The notes under the pieces: generated by a model | Database searches by the model: none | Told to the model about the DNA's origin: nothing | The model's input: the letters and a program-made list of their open reading frames with translations, nothing else | In this document: positions 1 to 5,761 of the stretch, piece after piece | Layout of the letters: each line of letters begins with the position of its first letter | How positions within the stretch are numbered: position 1 is the stretch's first letter | Translations under genes and position numbers: made by a program | Assembly (NCBI GenBank): GCA_035560935.1 | Contig: DATMYQ010000376.1 | Span: 1-9,505, forward strand | DNA from: DATMYQ01 sp035560935 | Lineage (GTDB): Bacteria > Bacillota > Negativicutes > Sporomusales > Sporomusaceae | Reading direction: 5' to 3' | Length of the DNA: 9,505 nt

Positions 1-46
1 AGTTTCTATAAGCATTATCAATAAAGAAAAGGAGCGACTACACCAT

Positions 47-490
47 ATGGCCAAACGAATTCTATGCCTGTTTCTTTTGTTAGCCCTGACTCTGTCCGTT
101 TCTCTGGTTGCAGCGGAAGGCATGGCATACCGTGAATATCCGATCTCTGCCACTATTATGCTGGAAGGTTGCGGCAACGTTCAATACGAGCAAACACTGG
201 ATCTAAAATCCGGTGACTATTTCCGGGTAGAGCTGTTTGCTGCCGGTGGCACCGGTTATCAATGGACGTTGGAAAACGAAAACCCTGAATTGATCAAACT
301 GGTTTATCAAAACAGCGGTCCCGTAGATGCCGCCAAAAACATAGCCGGTGGAAAAGCCCGAACGGTTTTTATCTTCCAGGCAACTTCCAGTACAAACACG
401 CCGGAAGTTCTCCATTTTGCGTTAAAACGCCCCTGGGAAAAAGCAGAGAAACCGGCACAGACCATGGAACTTTCTGTAACCGCCCGCTAA
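47..490 (+). CDS. Secreted chagasin-like cysteine protease inhibitor (I42 family)
   Basis: Seen: a 147-aa protein with an N-terminal signal peptide (basic KR, a Leu-rich core at about residues 5-21, likely signal peptidase I cleavage after VAA at residue 23), giving a mature beta-rich domain of about 120 aa. The three inhibitor loops of the chagasin/I42 family are recognisable: GTGYQW at residues 68-73 (family NPTTGYxW), a Gly-Gly turn at 101-102, and RPW at 128-130. Known: these loops insert into the active-site cleft of papain-like C1 peptidases. Inference: it acts outside the cytoplasmic membrane, protecting the cell from its own or foreign cysteine proteases; no target protease is encoded here. 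The Asn-Pro of the first loop is replaced by Ala-Gly, so affinity is uncertain. The start is the ATG at 47 with GGAG at 31-34, a slightly long spacing. The promoter lies mostly off the left edge. Confidence 0.85.
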   Translation: MAKRILCLFLLLALTLSVSLVAAEGMAYREYPISATIMLEGCGNVQYEQTLDLKSGDYFRVELFAAGGTGYQWTLENENPELIKLVYQNSGPVDAAKNIAGGKARTVFIFQATSSTNTPEVLHFALKRPWEKAEKPAQTMELSVTAR

Positions 491-520
491 GGGTTTACCG
501 GACATTGCCCAATACCGCTT

Positions 521-562
521 GATATGTCAAAAACCTGCCAATCGGCAGGTTTTTGACATATC
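521..562. terminator. Bidirectional rho-independent terminator with a perfect 19-bp stem
   Basis: Arms at 521-539 and 544-562 are perfectly complementary around the 4-nt loop AATC. The core is CCTGCC/GGCAGG flanked by an A5 tract on the left and a T5 tract on the right, so it can terminate the inhibitor gene on the plus strand and the reductase gene on the minus strand. The outer 8 bp (GATATGTC and its complement) extend the stem beyond the usual terminator core. Confidence 0.88.
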
Positions 563-600
563 AATACCTTGCGTTCCATTCCAGATGCAGACAAGGGTAC

Positions 601-1749
601 TTACTCGAACAATGCCACTACGGCTTTTAATTCTTCCTTAATGCCAATCCCCTGGGGACAGTGCGTTTCACACTCGCCGCACTCAACGCATTGGGAAGCA
701 GGAGCATTAAACTTAGTCATAATCGTATAACGATATTTGGCTTCCGGCGTACCGTCAAACACCCAATGGTCATTATAATTGGCAAAACAGGCGGGAATAT
801 TTATATTGGAAGGACAAGGCATACAATATCCGCAAGCAGTACAATTAACTCGGATTTTTTCAACAAACGATTTCTTTATGCCCGCTACCATGGCCAACTC
901 TTGTGATGTAAGCGAATTATCCAGTGCTTCCCGCGCCACCTCCAAGTTTTCAGTAACATGGTCCATCGTTGTCATTCCACTCAGAACAACCGACACTTCC
1001 GGGTGATTCCATACCCAGCGCAGTGCCCATTCCGCCGGAGTCCGTTTCACCTCAGCCTGTTCAAGCAGTGACTTTGCCGCTTCGGGAAGCCGGACCAAAT
1101 TACCACCCCGCAACGGTTCCATAACGGCAATTCCCAGTCCTTTGTCTGCAGCATATTCCAGACCCTCTTTACCGGCCTGAAAGGTTTCATCCAGATAGTT
1201 ATACTGGATCTGACAGAACGACCAGTCATAGGCATCAACAACTTCTTTGAACAGACCGATCTGATCATGAAAGGAAAAACCGGCATACCGTATTTTCCCG
1301 TCTTTAATCGCCTGATTCAAAAAATCGCCAATATCGGCCGCTTGTAAGGTTGGCCAAACATCTTTATTTATGTTATGCACCAGGTAAAAATCAATAACGT
1401 CGGTTTCCAGCCGTTCCAGTTGTTCATTGAGGTACCGATCCATATCAGCGCGCGTTTTGATCAACCAACTGGGTAATTTCGTCGCCAGCTTAACCCGCTC
1501 CCGGTATCCATCTTTTAACGCTCTGGCAACAAACGGTTCACTGGCCCCGCCCTGATGGAAACCGGTACCATGATAGGGATACGCGGTATCCACATAATTG
1601 ACTCCGGCATCAATGGCGTGCCGAATCATTGCAATAGCTTTTTCATCGTCAATTTTTGCAGGATTTTTGTCAATCACCGGCAGCCTCATACAGCCAAACC
1701 CCAAAACAGAAACCATTTCATTCGTTTTGCCATATTTACGATATAACAA
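601..1749 (-). CDS. Aldo/keto reductase fused to a C-terminal 2[4Fe-4S] ferredoxin domain
   Basis: A 382-aa cytoplasmic oxidoreductase of the family often called predicted oxidoreductase of the aldo/keto reductase family with ferredoxin domain (COG1453-like). Seen: an AKR TIM barrel at about residues 1-285 with the tetrad D54 (VDTAYPYH), Y59, K91 (LATKLP) and H125 (YLVHN). The C-terminal domain carries C303/C306/C309/C312 and C354/C357/C360/C364, two ferredoxin-type cysteine sets. Known: AKRs reduce carbonyls with NAD(P)H; the Fe-S domain suggests electron exchange with a ferredoxin-like partner. The substrate cannot be read from sequence. The start is TTG at 1749-1747, supported by AGGAGG at 1757-1762 with 7-nt spacing; no nearby ATG fits. 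It lies 119 nt downstream of the ArsR gene on the same strand with no terminator between, so readthrough is likely. A paralogue sits at 2498-3502. Confidence 0.92.
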   Translation of the reverse strand: MLYRKYGKTNEMVSVLGFGCMRLPVIDKNPAKIDDEKAIAMIRHAIDAGVNYVDTAYPYHGTGFHQGGASEPFVARALKDGYRERVKLATKLPSWLIKTRADMDRYLNEQLERLETDVIDFYLVHNINKDVWPTLQAADIGDFLNQAIKDGKIRYAGFSFHDQIGLFKEVVDAYDWSFCQIQYNYLDETFQAGKEGLEYAADKGLGIAVMEPLRGGNLVRLPEAAKSLLEQAEVKRTPAEWALRWVWNHPEVSVVLSGMTTMDHVTENLEVAREALDNSLTSQELAMVAGIKKSFVEKIRVNCTACGYCMPCPSNINIPACFANYNDHWVFDGTPEAKYRYTIMTKFNAPASQCVECGECETHCPQGIGIKEELKAVVALFE

Positions 1750-1777
1750 ATTAATTCCTCCTTCCAGTCTTTCCTAA

Positions 1778-1806
1778 ATTATATGTAGCGCCGCTTCGTT
1801 GGTCAG
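1778..1806 (-). promoter_or_regulatory. Candidate internal promoter for the 382-aa reductase
   Basis: On the minus strand a perfect -10 TATAAT (1783-1778) is preceded, with a 17-bp spacer, by CTGACC (1806-1801), which matches four of six -35 bases. The predicted transcript would start near 1771, about 20 nt before the TTG. If real, the reductase has its own promoter besides readthrough from the ArsR promoter. Short motifs in AT-rich DNA arise by chance, hence moderate confidence. Confidence 0.42.
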
Positions 1807-1868
1807 CGCATAATATTTTTATGTTTTTATAACCATCGAAACGTCAGTGAGAATAAACCTCTGCTTTT

Positions 1869-2165
1869 TTATTTGTGTTGCAAATTCAGTATTTCCGCCA
1901 CTGCCGCCACCAGATCCCTGTTCACACGACAAATCAGATACTTCCCCCGCTTCTCCGTAACAACCAGATCAGCATTCGCTAATTCTTTAATATGGTGGGA
2001 AACAGTGGGAGCGCCAATGCCCAGCGATTCAATCAGGTCACTGACAAAACATTCGCAACCTGTTTCAAAACTAGCTTCCTGCGCTTTGGCAATGCGCAGG
2101 TACAGTTCCAGACGGTTCGGATTTGAAAGTGCCTTAAATATTTTGGCCATTTGCTTTGTATCCAT
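1869..2165 (-). CDS. ArsR/SmtB-family winged-helix transcriptional regulator
   Basis: A 98-aa DNA-binding protein of typical ArsR length. Seen: an N-terminal FKALSNPNRLELYLRIA segment (ArsR dimerisation and helix 2 signature), the recognition helix around GAPTVSHHIKEL (51-62), the beta-hairpin wing VVTEKRGKYLICRVN (68-82) and a C-terminal dimerisation helix. Three cysteines occur: C37 and C39 just before the DL motif, and C79 in the wing. The CxC is near, but not in register with, the ELCVCDL metal site of classical ArsR, so metal, thiol or redox sensing is possible but unproved. The start is ATG at 2165-2163 with a TAGGA ribosome site (2174-2170) spaced tightly. The promoter region holds a perfect palindrome (2195-2214) fitting autorepression, and the ferredoxin-fused reductase downstream is the obvious co-regulated target. 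Confidence 0.92.
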   Translation of the reverse strand: MDTKQMAKIFKALSNPNRLELYLRIAKAQEASFETGCECFVSDLIESLGIGAPTVSHHIKELANADLVVTEKRGKYLICRVNRDLVAAVAEILNLQHK

Positions 2166-2194
2166 GTTATCCTAACCCCATTCATCAATATCAT

Positions 2195-2214
2195 AATTCG
2201 ATATTCATCGAATT
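2195..2214. promoter_or_regulatory. Probable operator of the ArsR-family repressor
   Basis: Perfect inverted repeat: AATTCGAT (2195-2202), 4-nt spacer, ATCGAATT (2207-2214). It lies immediately downstream of the predicted -10 box and covers the expected transcription start near 2209, so a bound dimer would block initiation. ArsR-family proteins commonly bind AT-rich palindromes at this position. I did not find a second full copy near the other reductase; one ATCGAA half-site occurs at 1835-1840. Confidence 0.72.
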
Positions 2215-2215
2215 G

Positions 2216-2244
2216 ATTGTACCCAATTTCCGCCCGCTTGTCAA
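2216..2244 (-). promoter_or_regulatory. Sigma-A promoter of the arsR-family gene
   Basis: On the minus strand a consensus -35 TTGACA (2244-2239), a 17-bp spacer and the -10 TACAAT (2221-2216, five of six) form one of the strongest promoters in the window. The predicted start is near 2209, giving a leader of about 44 nt before the ATG. Strength plus an overlapping operator suggests a promoter held off by its repressor and opened on signal. Confidence 0.8.
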
Positions 2245-2300
2245 TCGTCATCTGCAAATTTTTAGTGAGCAGCGGTACATTATAATAAATTTTGCCAAAG

Positions 2301-2327
2301 AAAAAGCCGGCGTTTTTGAGCGCCGGC
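2301..2327 (-). terminator. Rho-independent terminator after the 334-aa reductase
   Basis: Arms GCCGGCG (2306-2312) and CGCCGGC (2321-2327) form a perfect 7-bp GC stem with an 8-nt loop. On the minus strand the stem is followed by TTTTTCTTT (2305 downward). It ends transcription of the reductase whose stop lies about 170 nt upstream and insulates the ArsR promoter just below it. Confidence 0.82.
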
Positions 2328-2497
2328 GCAAAACAGACTACTGATAGTTTGCCATCATTCCCCGTCGTGCAGAAACTTCCATTCCTGTTTAGAAATCTTT
2401 GGGTAAGAAAGGATATCGCCCTGCCATCAGAGAAACAGTATATCAACAAGGCAACCATGACAAACAAATTACCGGGAAATTAGTTGCTTTGTACGAC
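2328..2497. other. Untranslated stretch between the 334-aa reductase and its terminator
   Basis: Together with 2166-2327 this makes a gap of over 300 bases between the two genes. The right part (2166-2327) holds the ArsR ribosome site, operator, promoter and a terminator. In 2328-2497 I find only short open frames on either strand, without a convincing ribosome site or recognisable motif. It is probably a long 3' untranslated segment or the residue of a lost small gene. Confidence 0.45.
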
Positions 2498-3502
2498 CTA
2501 TCCCAGGTCAGCCGCAATGTGTTTCATCCGTTGCATAATTGGTAAATCATAGGGACAGCGTGCCTCACACTCACCGCATTCCACACAATCCGAAGCTTTT
2601 GCCGACATATTCGCATATCTTCCGGGAATGGCCTGCGTCATTCCATAGTGGGTATACTGGAGGTAGAAAATAAAGATTTGAGGAATATCAATACCGGCCG
2701 TGCAAGGCATGCAATATCCACACCGCCGGCAAAAACTGGATCCTAACGATTCTGCTTCCTGTTTTAAAATTTCTCGTTCTTCAGCAGTTAACGGCACAAA
2801 CTCCTTATCGGCAGCCACGTTCTCTGCCACATGGCGCACCTCATCCATTCCCGGAATAGCCACGACACGTTGTTCCATAATAAAACGCAGCGCCAGCCCA
2901 TAGCTTTCCACCTGGCCTCCGCCCAACGGTTTCATTGCTATGCAGCCAATATTCATCGACCTCGCCAGCGGAAATAATTCTTCATTTGCTTTGGTTTCGA
3001 TAAAATTGAAGGGGACCTGCACCGTGCTAAATTCGTTGGTTTTTAAGGCTTCCAACAGTAATTCTATACTATGCCCGGTAACACCAATATGACGGATTTT
3101 TCCCGCCTGCTGTGCTTCCTTCAGCGCTTCCAGCGCTCCGCCCGGTGCTAATACTGCATCCAGATCCTTACGTGTTTTGATGTTATGGATTTGATACAGA
3201 TCAATATATTCTGTCTTCATCGTTGCCAGACTGATATCCACATCCCGAGCCATGCTGGCCTTGTCTCTGACCATACTCTTAGTGGCAAGATAATAGTCCT
3301 GCCGGCGTGAGGCGAGATGCTCACCGATTTTGGCTTCACTATCCGTATAGGCACGAGCCGTATCGATGAAATTGATACCCGCGTCCAGCGCCGCATGCAG
3401 CACCTGACCGGCTTCCTCCATCGTGCACCGTTGCATCGGCAACGCCCCAAAACTAATCGCGGAAACATTCATTTCCGTACGACCTAATTTTATTTTGTCC
3501 AT
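2498..3502 (-). CDS. Aldo/keto reductase fused to a 2[4Fe-4S] ferredoxin domain (paralogue)
   Basis: A 334-aa cytoplasmic oxidoreductase of the same family as the gene at 601-1749 but clearly divergent and 48 aa shorter. Seen: the AKR tetrad D47 (FIDTARAY), Y52, K75 (LATK) and H106 (YQIHN), then Fe-S cysteines C258/C261/C264/C267 and C306/C309/C312/C316. Known: the family couples NAD(P)H-type carbonyl chemistry to iron-sulfur electron carriers; the substrate is not evident. Start choice: a GTG at 3511 is in frame, but the ATG at 3502 is preferred because AGGTG (3513-3509) gives it normal 6-nt spacing, whereas the GTG itself overlaps that site and lies only 4 nt from GGAG. It is monocistronic, ends in the terminator at 2301-2327 and is divergent from the ABC exporter operon. 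Confidence 0.92.
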   Translation of the reverse strand: MDKIKLGRTEMNVSAISFGALPMQRCTMEEAGQVLHAALDAGINFIDTARAYTDSEAKIGEHLASRRQDYYLATKSMVRDKASMARDVDISLATMKTEYIDLYQIHNIKTRKDLDAVLAPGGALEALKEAQQAGKIRHIGVTGHSIELLLEALKTNEFSTVQVPFNFIETKANEELFPLARSMNIGCIAMKPLGGGQVESYGLALRFIMEQRVVAIPGMDEVRHVAENVAADKEFVPLTAEEREILKQEAESLGSSFCRRCGYCMPCTAGIDIPQIFIFYLQYTHYGMTQAIPGRYANMSAKASDCVECGECEARCPYDLPIMQRMKHIAADLG

Positions 3503-3706
3503 TTTTATCACCTTTCTCCTTTAGCATAGGCTACGGTTGATAGTTTCCTTCACGTGTTTTTGGGTTCGCTTTTCAGCTCTCAACCGCCAAATTGCCTATT
3601 GTGTTTTTTCGCCATATTCCTTATTTCTCCTGCCGACAGTGAACAAGACGCCACCCATCCTGTTTCGTCTGCCCCTAAAATTGACAACTCATAAGGAGGC
3701 CTATCC
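3503..3706. other. Divergent intergenic region between reductase and ABC exporter
   Basis: About 200 bases that must hold promoters in both directions. The ribosome site of the ATPase, AAGGAGG at 3693-3699, lies 7 nt before its GTG. A weak plus-strand candidate promoter is TTGCCT (3592-3597), 17 bp, TATTCC (3615-3620). A TTGACA at 3681-3686 is too close to the start codon to serve as its -35. I see no full copy of the ArsR palindrome and no structured leader. Confidence 0.4.
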
Positions 3707-4648
3707 GTGAGTCAGGATAAAGCAGTGATCACCGCGGAAAATCTTTACAAAACGTTTGAAACATTTCAAGCGCTCAAAGGCATTTCATTTACCGTACAAG
3801 CTGGTGAATGCTACGGCTTTTTGGGACATAATGGCGCCGGCAAAACAACGACCATGAGAATGATTTACGGAATGTCCACGGTTAGTCAGGGTACACTGAG
3901 AATTTTTGATCAGTCCATTTCCCTGACTCCACCTTCCATAAAATCCCGGCTGGGAGTCATTCCTCAAGAAGACAATCTTGACCCGGATCTCTCCGTCCGT
4001 GAAAATCTGGAAGTGTACGGACGCCTATATGGCCTGTCTCGCGCCTCTTCCCAACAAAAAGCCCTGGAATTACTGCAATTCATGAATCTGGCAGAAAAAG
4101 CGGACGATTCGGTAGAGCATCTTTCCGGTGGTTTGAAGCGTCGTCTGGTTATCGCCCGGGCTTTGATTAACCGGCCGGAAATTGTCATCTTGGATGAGCC
4201 TACCACGGGACTTGATCCCCAGGCCCGTCATCTGGTCTGGCAAAAACTTCGTAGCCTAAAAGCCGAAGGAGTCACTCTGCTTCTGACCACGCATTATATG
4301 GAAGAGGCGGTCCAACTATGTGACCGTCTGGCCATCATGCACGAAGGCCGGATTTTAGAAGAAGGCAGTCCCCGGGAACTCATCGGGCGCTGCGTATTAC
4401 CCCATGTGGTGGAAGTACATTTGCCGATATCCGGCATGCCGGACGGCCTCGAATCCCAGGTACGGGCAATGGGTGGCGAAGTCGTACAGGTGGCGGAAGG
4501 TTTATTTCTTTACGCCCATGACGGTCAGGAAATCTGGGATGCGCTCCCCCGCTGGGGACTACCGCAGCATAGTTGTTTTTTACGGCCAGCCAATCTGGAA
4601 GATGTATTTTTGAAGCTTACCGGTGGCCATGGAGGTGAAAATACATGA
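3707..4648 (+). CDS. ABC-2 exporter ATP-binding protein, NodI-like
   Basis: A 313-aa ATPase that would power the permease encoded directly downstream at the inner face of the cytoplasmic membrane. Seen: Walker A GHNGAGKTT starting at G40, the Q-loop at Q87 (VIPQEDN), the ABC signature LSGGLKRR from L139, Walker B ending D163-E164 (ILDEPTTGLD) and the H-loop H196 (TTHYMEEA). The QEDNLDPDLSVRENL segment resembles the NodI subfamily. A C-terminal extension of roughly 90 residues follows the nucleotide-binding domain, as in DrrA/NodI-type exporters. Known: NodI exports lipo-chitin Nod factors in rhizobia, but homologues are widespread and export other, mostly unknown, compounds; the rhizobial role should not be transferred. 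The start is GTG at 3707 with AAGGAGG 7 nt upstream. Its TGA overlaps the permease ATG. Confidence 0.93.
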   Translation: MSQDKAVITAENLYKTFETFQALKGISFTVQAGECYGFLGHNGAGKTTTMRMIYGMSTVSQGTLRIFDQSISLTPPSIKSRLGVIPQEDNLDPDLSVRENLEVYGRLYGLSRASSQQKALELLQFMNLAEKADDSVEHLSGGLKRRLVIARALINRPEIVILDEPTTGLDPQARHLVWQKLRSLKAEGVTLLLTTHYMEEAVQLCDRLAIMHEGRILEEGSPRELIGRCVLPHVVEVHLPISGMPDGLESQVRAMGGEVVQVAEGLFLYAHDGQEIWDALPRWGLPQHSCFLRPANLEDVFLKLTGGHGGENT

Positions 4649-5397
4649 TTGTCATCGGGCGCGTTCTTTATCGCCACTGGGCGGTATTCCGCAAAGTATG
4701 GTGGACTAACATGATGTTTAATTTTGTGGAGCCGTTTCTGTACCTGAGTGCCCTGGGATATGGCCTGGGTGCCTTTGTCCGGCCAATGGGCGGTGTCAGT
4801 TATGTCGATTACATTGCTCCCGGCATTGTCGCTTCCTCGGCCATGTTTGCGGCAACCTTCGAGAGCACCTATGGCAGTTTTATCCGCCTGCATTATCAGA
4901 AAACTTTTCACGCCATGCTGGCCGGGCCGGTCACTGTCCGAGACATTATCGTCGGTGAAGTATTATATGCCATCCTCAAAAGCATGCTGTTTGGCATTGT
5001 CATTTTACTGGTAACCGTACTGTTTGGCAACGTACATTCCTGGTGGGCGCTGCTGATTCCCCCATTCCTGGCTTTGCCCGGCGCCCTGTTTGCCCTGCTG
5101 GCCCTTTGCTACACTGGTCTGATTAAAAGCATTGACCATTTTAACTATTACATCACGCTATTCATCACACCGATTCACTTATTTTCCGGAGCCTTTTTTC
5201 CGGTGGAAGCGATGCCCGCCTGGGTAAATGCCTTAATATGGCTGAACCCGCTGTACCACAGTGTGCAAATTTCCCGGGCGTTGTCACTGGAAACCCTGCA
5301 CCCCGGATTATGGCTGCATGTCGTTCTAATGTTGGCAGCCATTGCCATCCTGTTGCCGCTGCCAGTGCGGTTATTTAAAAAACGCCTGATCACTTAA
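4645..5397 (+). CDS. ABC-2 type permease, NodJ-like
   Basis: A 250-aa integral membrane protein, partner of the preceding ATPase. Seen: about six hydrophobic segments (roughly residues 23-45, 58-75, 105-127, 133-156, 167-188, 226-245), the FVEPFLYLSALGYGLG segment and the C-terminal FFPVEAMPAWV...NPLYHSV pattern characteristic of ABC-2/NodJ permeases. Length is close to NodJ. The start ATG (4645) overlaps the ATPase stop (ATGA), with GGAGG at 4631-4635 inside the upstream gene, so translational coupling is expected. The cargo is unknown; no biosynthetic gene, regulator or outer-membrane factor is adjacent. No convincing terminator follows at once; the hairpin at 5458-5500 is the nearest structure. 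Confidence 0.93.
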   Translation: MIVIGRVLYRHWAVFRKVWWTNMMFNFVEPFLYLSALGYGLGAFVRPMGGVSYVDYIAPGIVASSAMFAATFESTYGSFIRLHYQKTFHAMLAGPVTVRDIIVGEVLYAILKSMLFGIVILLVTVLFGNVHSWWALLIPPFLALPGALFALLALCYTGLIKSIDHFNYYITLFITPIHLFSGAFFPVEAMPAWVNALIWLNPLYHSVQISRALSLETLHPGLWLHVVLMLAAIAILLPLPVRLFKKRLIT

Positions 5398-5457
5398 ATG
5401 CTAATGGCTTTCCACCCTTTTCCGCTAATTGTTCCTTGATCAACGGTTTGATGGCGC

Positions 5458-5500
5458 CACTTTCTAAAATAGTCATCGCCCGGGCCAATTTTAGAAAGTG
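5458..5500. repeat. Perfect 13-bp inverted repeat
   Basis: CACTTTCTAAAAT (5458-5470) and its exact complement (5488-5500) flank a 17-nt spacer that itself contains GCCCGGGC (5478-5485). As RNA it would form a stable hairpin about 60 nt after the permease stop and could protect or end that mRNA, although no T tract follows. The right arm also encodes Ile-Leu-Glu-Ser of the sigma-54 activator remnant, so the repeat may instead mark a rearrangement joint. Confidence 0.6.
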
Positions 5501-5637
5501 AATTATTTAGCTACGTCAGCGGTGCGTTCACCGGCGCCAGCCAAAAAGGAAAAGTCGGTTTATTTGAGGCCGCACACGGCAGCCAAATTGTTGGGAATCA
5601 GTCGTTCCACGCTTTGGCGCCGTTTAAAGCAGTTTAA
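5488..5637 (+). pseudogene. Remnant of a sigma-54-dependent activator (central AAA+ domain)
   Basis: No start codon or ribosome site, but the open frame reads ILESELFSYVSGAFTGA then SQKGKVGLFEAAHG up to about 5580. This matches the stretch around the GAFTGA loop of NtrC-family activators (typically LLESELFGYVKGAFTGA...GLFE.A.GG), the loop that contacts sigma-54 (GAFTGA codons at 5521-5538). The expected GGTLFLDE Walker B does not follow; the frame runs into unrelated sequence and stops at 5635-5637. Upstream, a stop codon (5470-5472) and loss of similarity end it on the left. Only about 30 codons of a domain of some 240 residues survive, so it is a non-functional scar. Identification rests on the motif and needs a protein search. 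Confidence 0.6.
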
Positions 5638-5648
5638 ATAATACCTTC

Positions 5649-5684
5649 CTGTTCATCACTAGAACAGCAGGCTTTATATTTTTT
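5649..5684 (+). terminator. Possible weak terminator upstream of the exonuclease gene
   Basis: Arms CTGTTC (5649-5654) and GAACAG (5662-5667) with a 7-nt loop are followed, after CAGGC, by a T-rich run (TTTATATTTTTT, 5673-5684). The gap between stem and T tract makes it weak. It would stop readthrough from the exporter operon before the next promoter. Confidence 0.35.
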
Positions 5685-5698
5685 CCTAAAGGAGCCAT

Positions 5699-5727
5699 TT
5701 GCCAGCTCCAGTCAAATATCTTATAAT
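5699..5727 (+). promoter_or_regulatory. Sigma-A promoter of the exonuclease gene
   Basis: TTGCCA (5699-5704, five of six), a 17-bp spacer and perfect TATAAT (5722-5727). The predicted transcript starts near 5734, leaving about 28 nt before the ATG at 5762. This rules out the in-frame TTG at 5699 as translation start, since it is part of the -35 box. Confidence 0.78.
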
Positions 5728-5761
5728 TTATATTGGTATTGAATTGCTAAAAGGAGGAACC

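Noticed and set aside
2365..2440. Short minus-strand peptide frame with a protein-like look (around KQEWKFLHDGE)
   Set aside because: It is interrupted by stops on both sides, has no start or ribosome site, and I cannot assign it to a family.
2033..2467. 144-codon open frame on the minus strand upstream of and overlapping the ArsR gene
   Set aside because: It overlaps the ArsR gene in another frame, spans a terminator, a strong promoter and an operator, and its peptide has no recognisable domain.
3681..3686. Consensus TTGACA as -35 for the ABC exporter
   Set aside because: A -10 at normal spacing would fall on the start codon region and no TATAAT-like hexamer is there.
5390..5476. 28-codon minus-strand ORF starting MTILES as a functional small gene
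   Set aside because: There is no ribosome site before its ATG, it overlaps the permease stop, and it lies at the edge of a degraded region; treated as a remnant of unknown origin.
5699..5761. Upstream TTG start that would add 21 residues to the exonuclease
   Set aside because: The TTG is the first part of the -35 box, and the ATG at 5762 has an AAGGAGG site and matches the start of motif I in the family.
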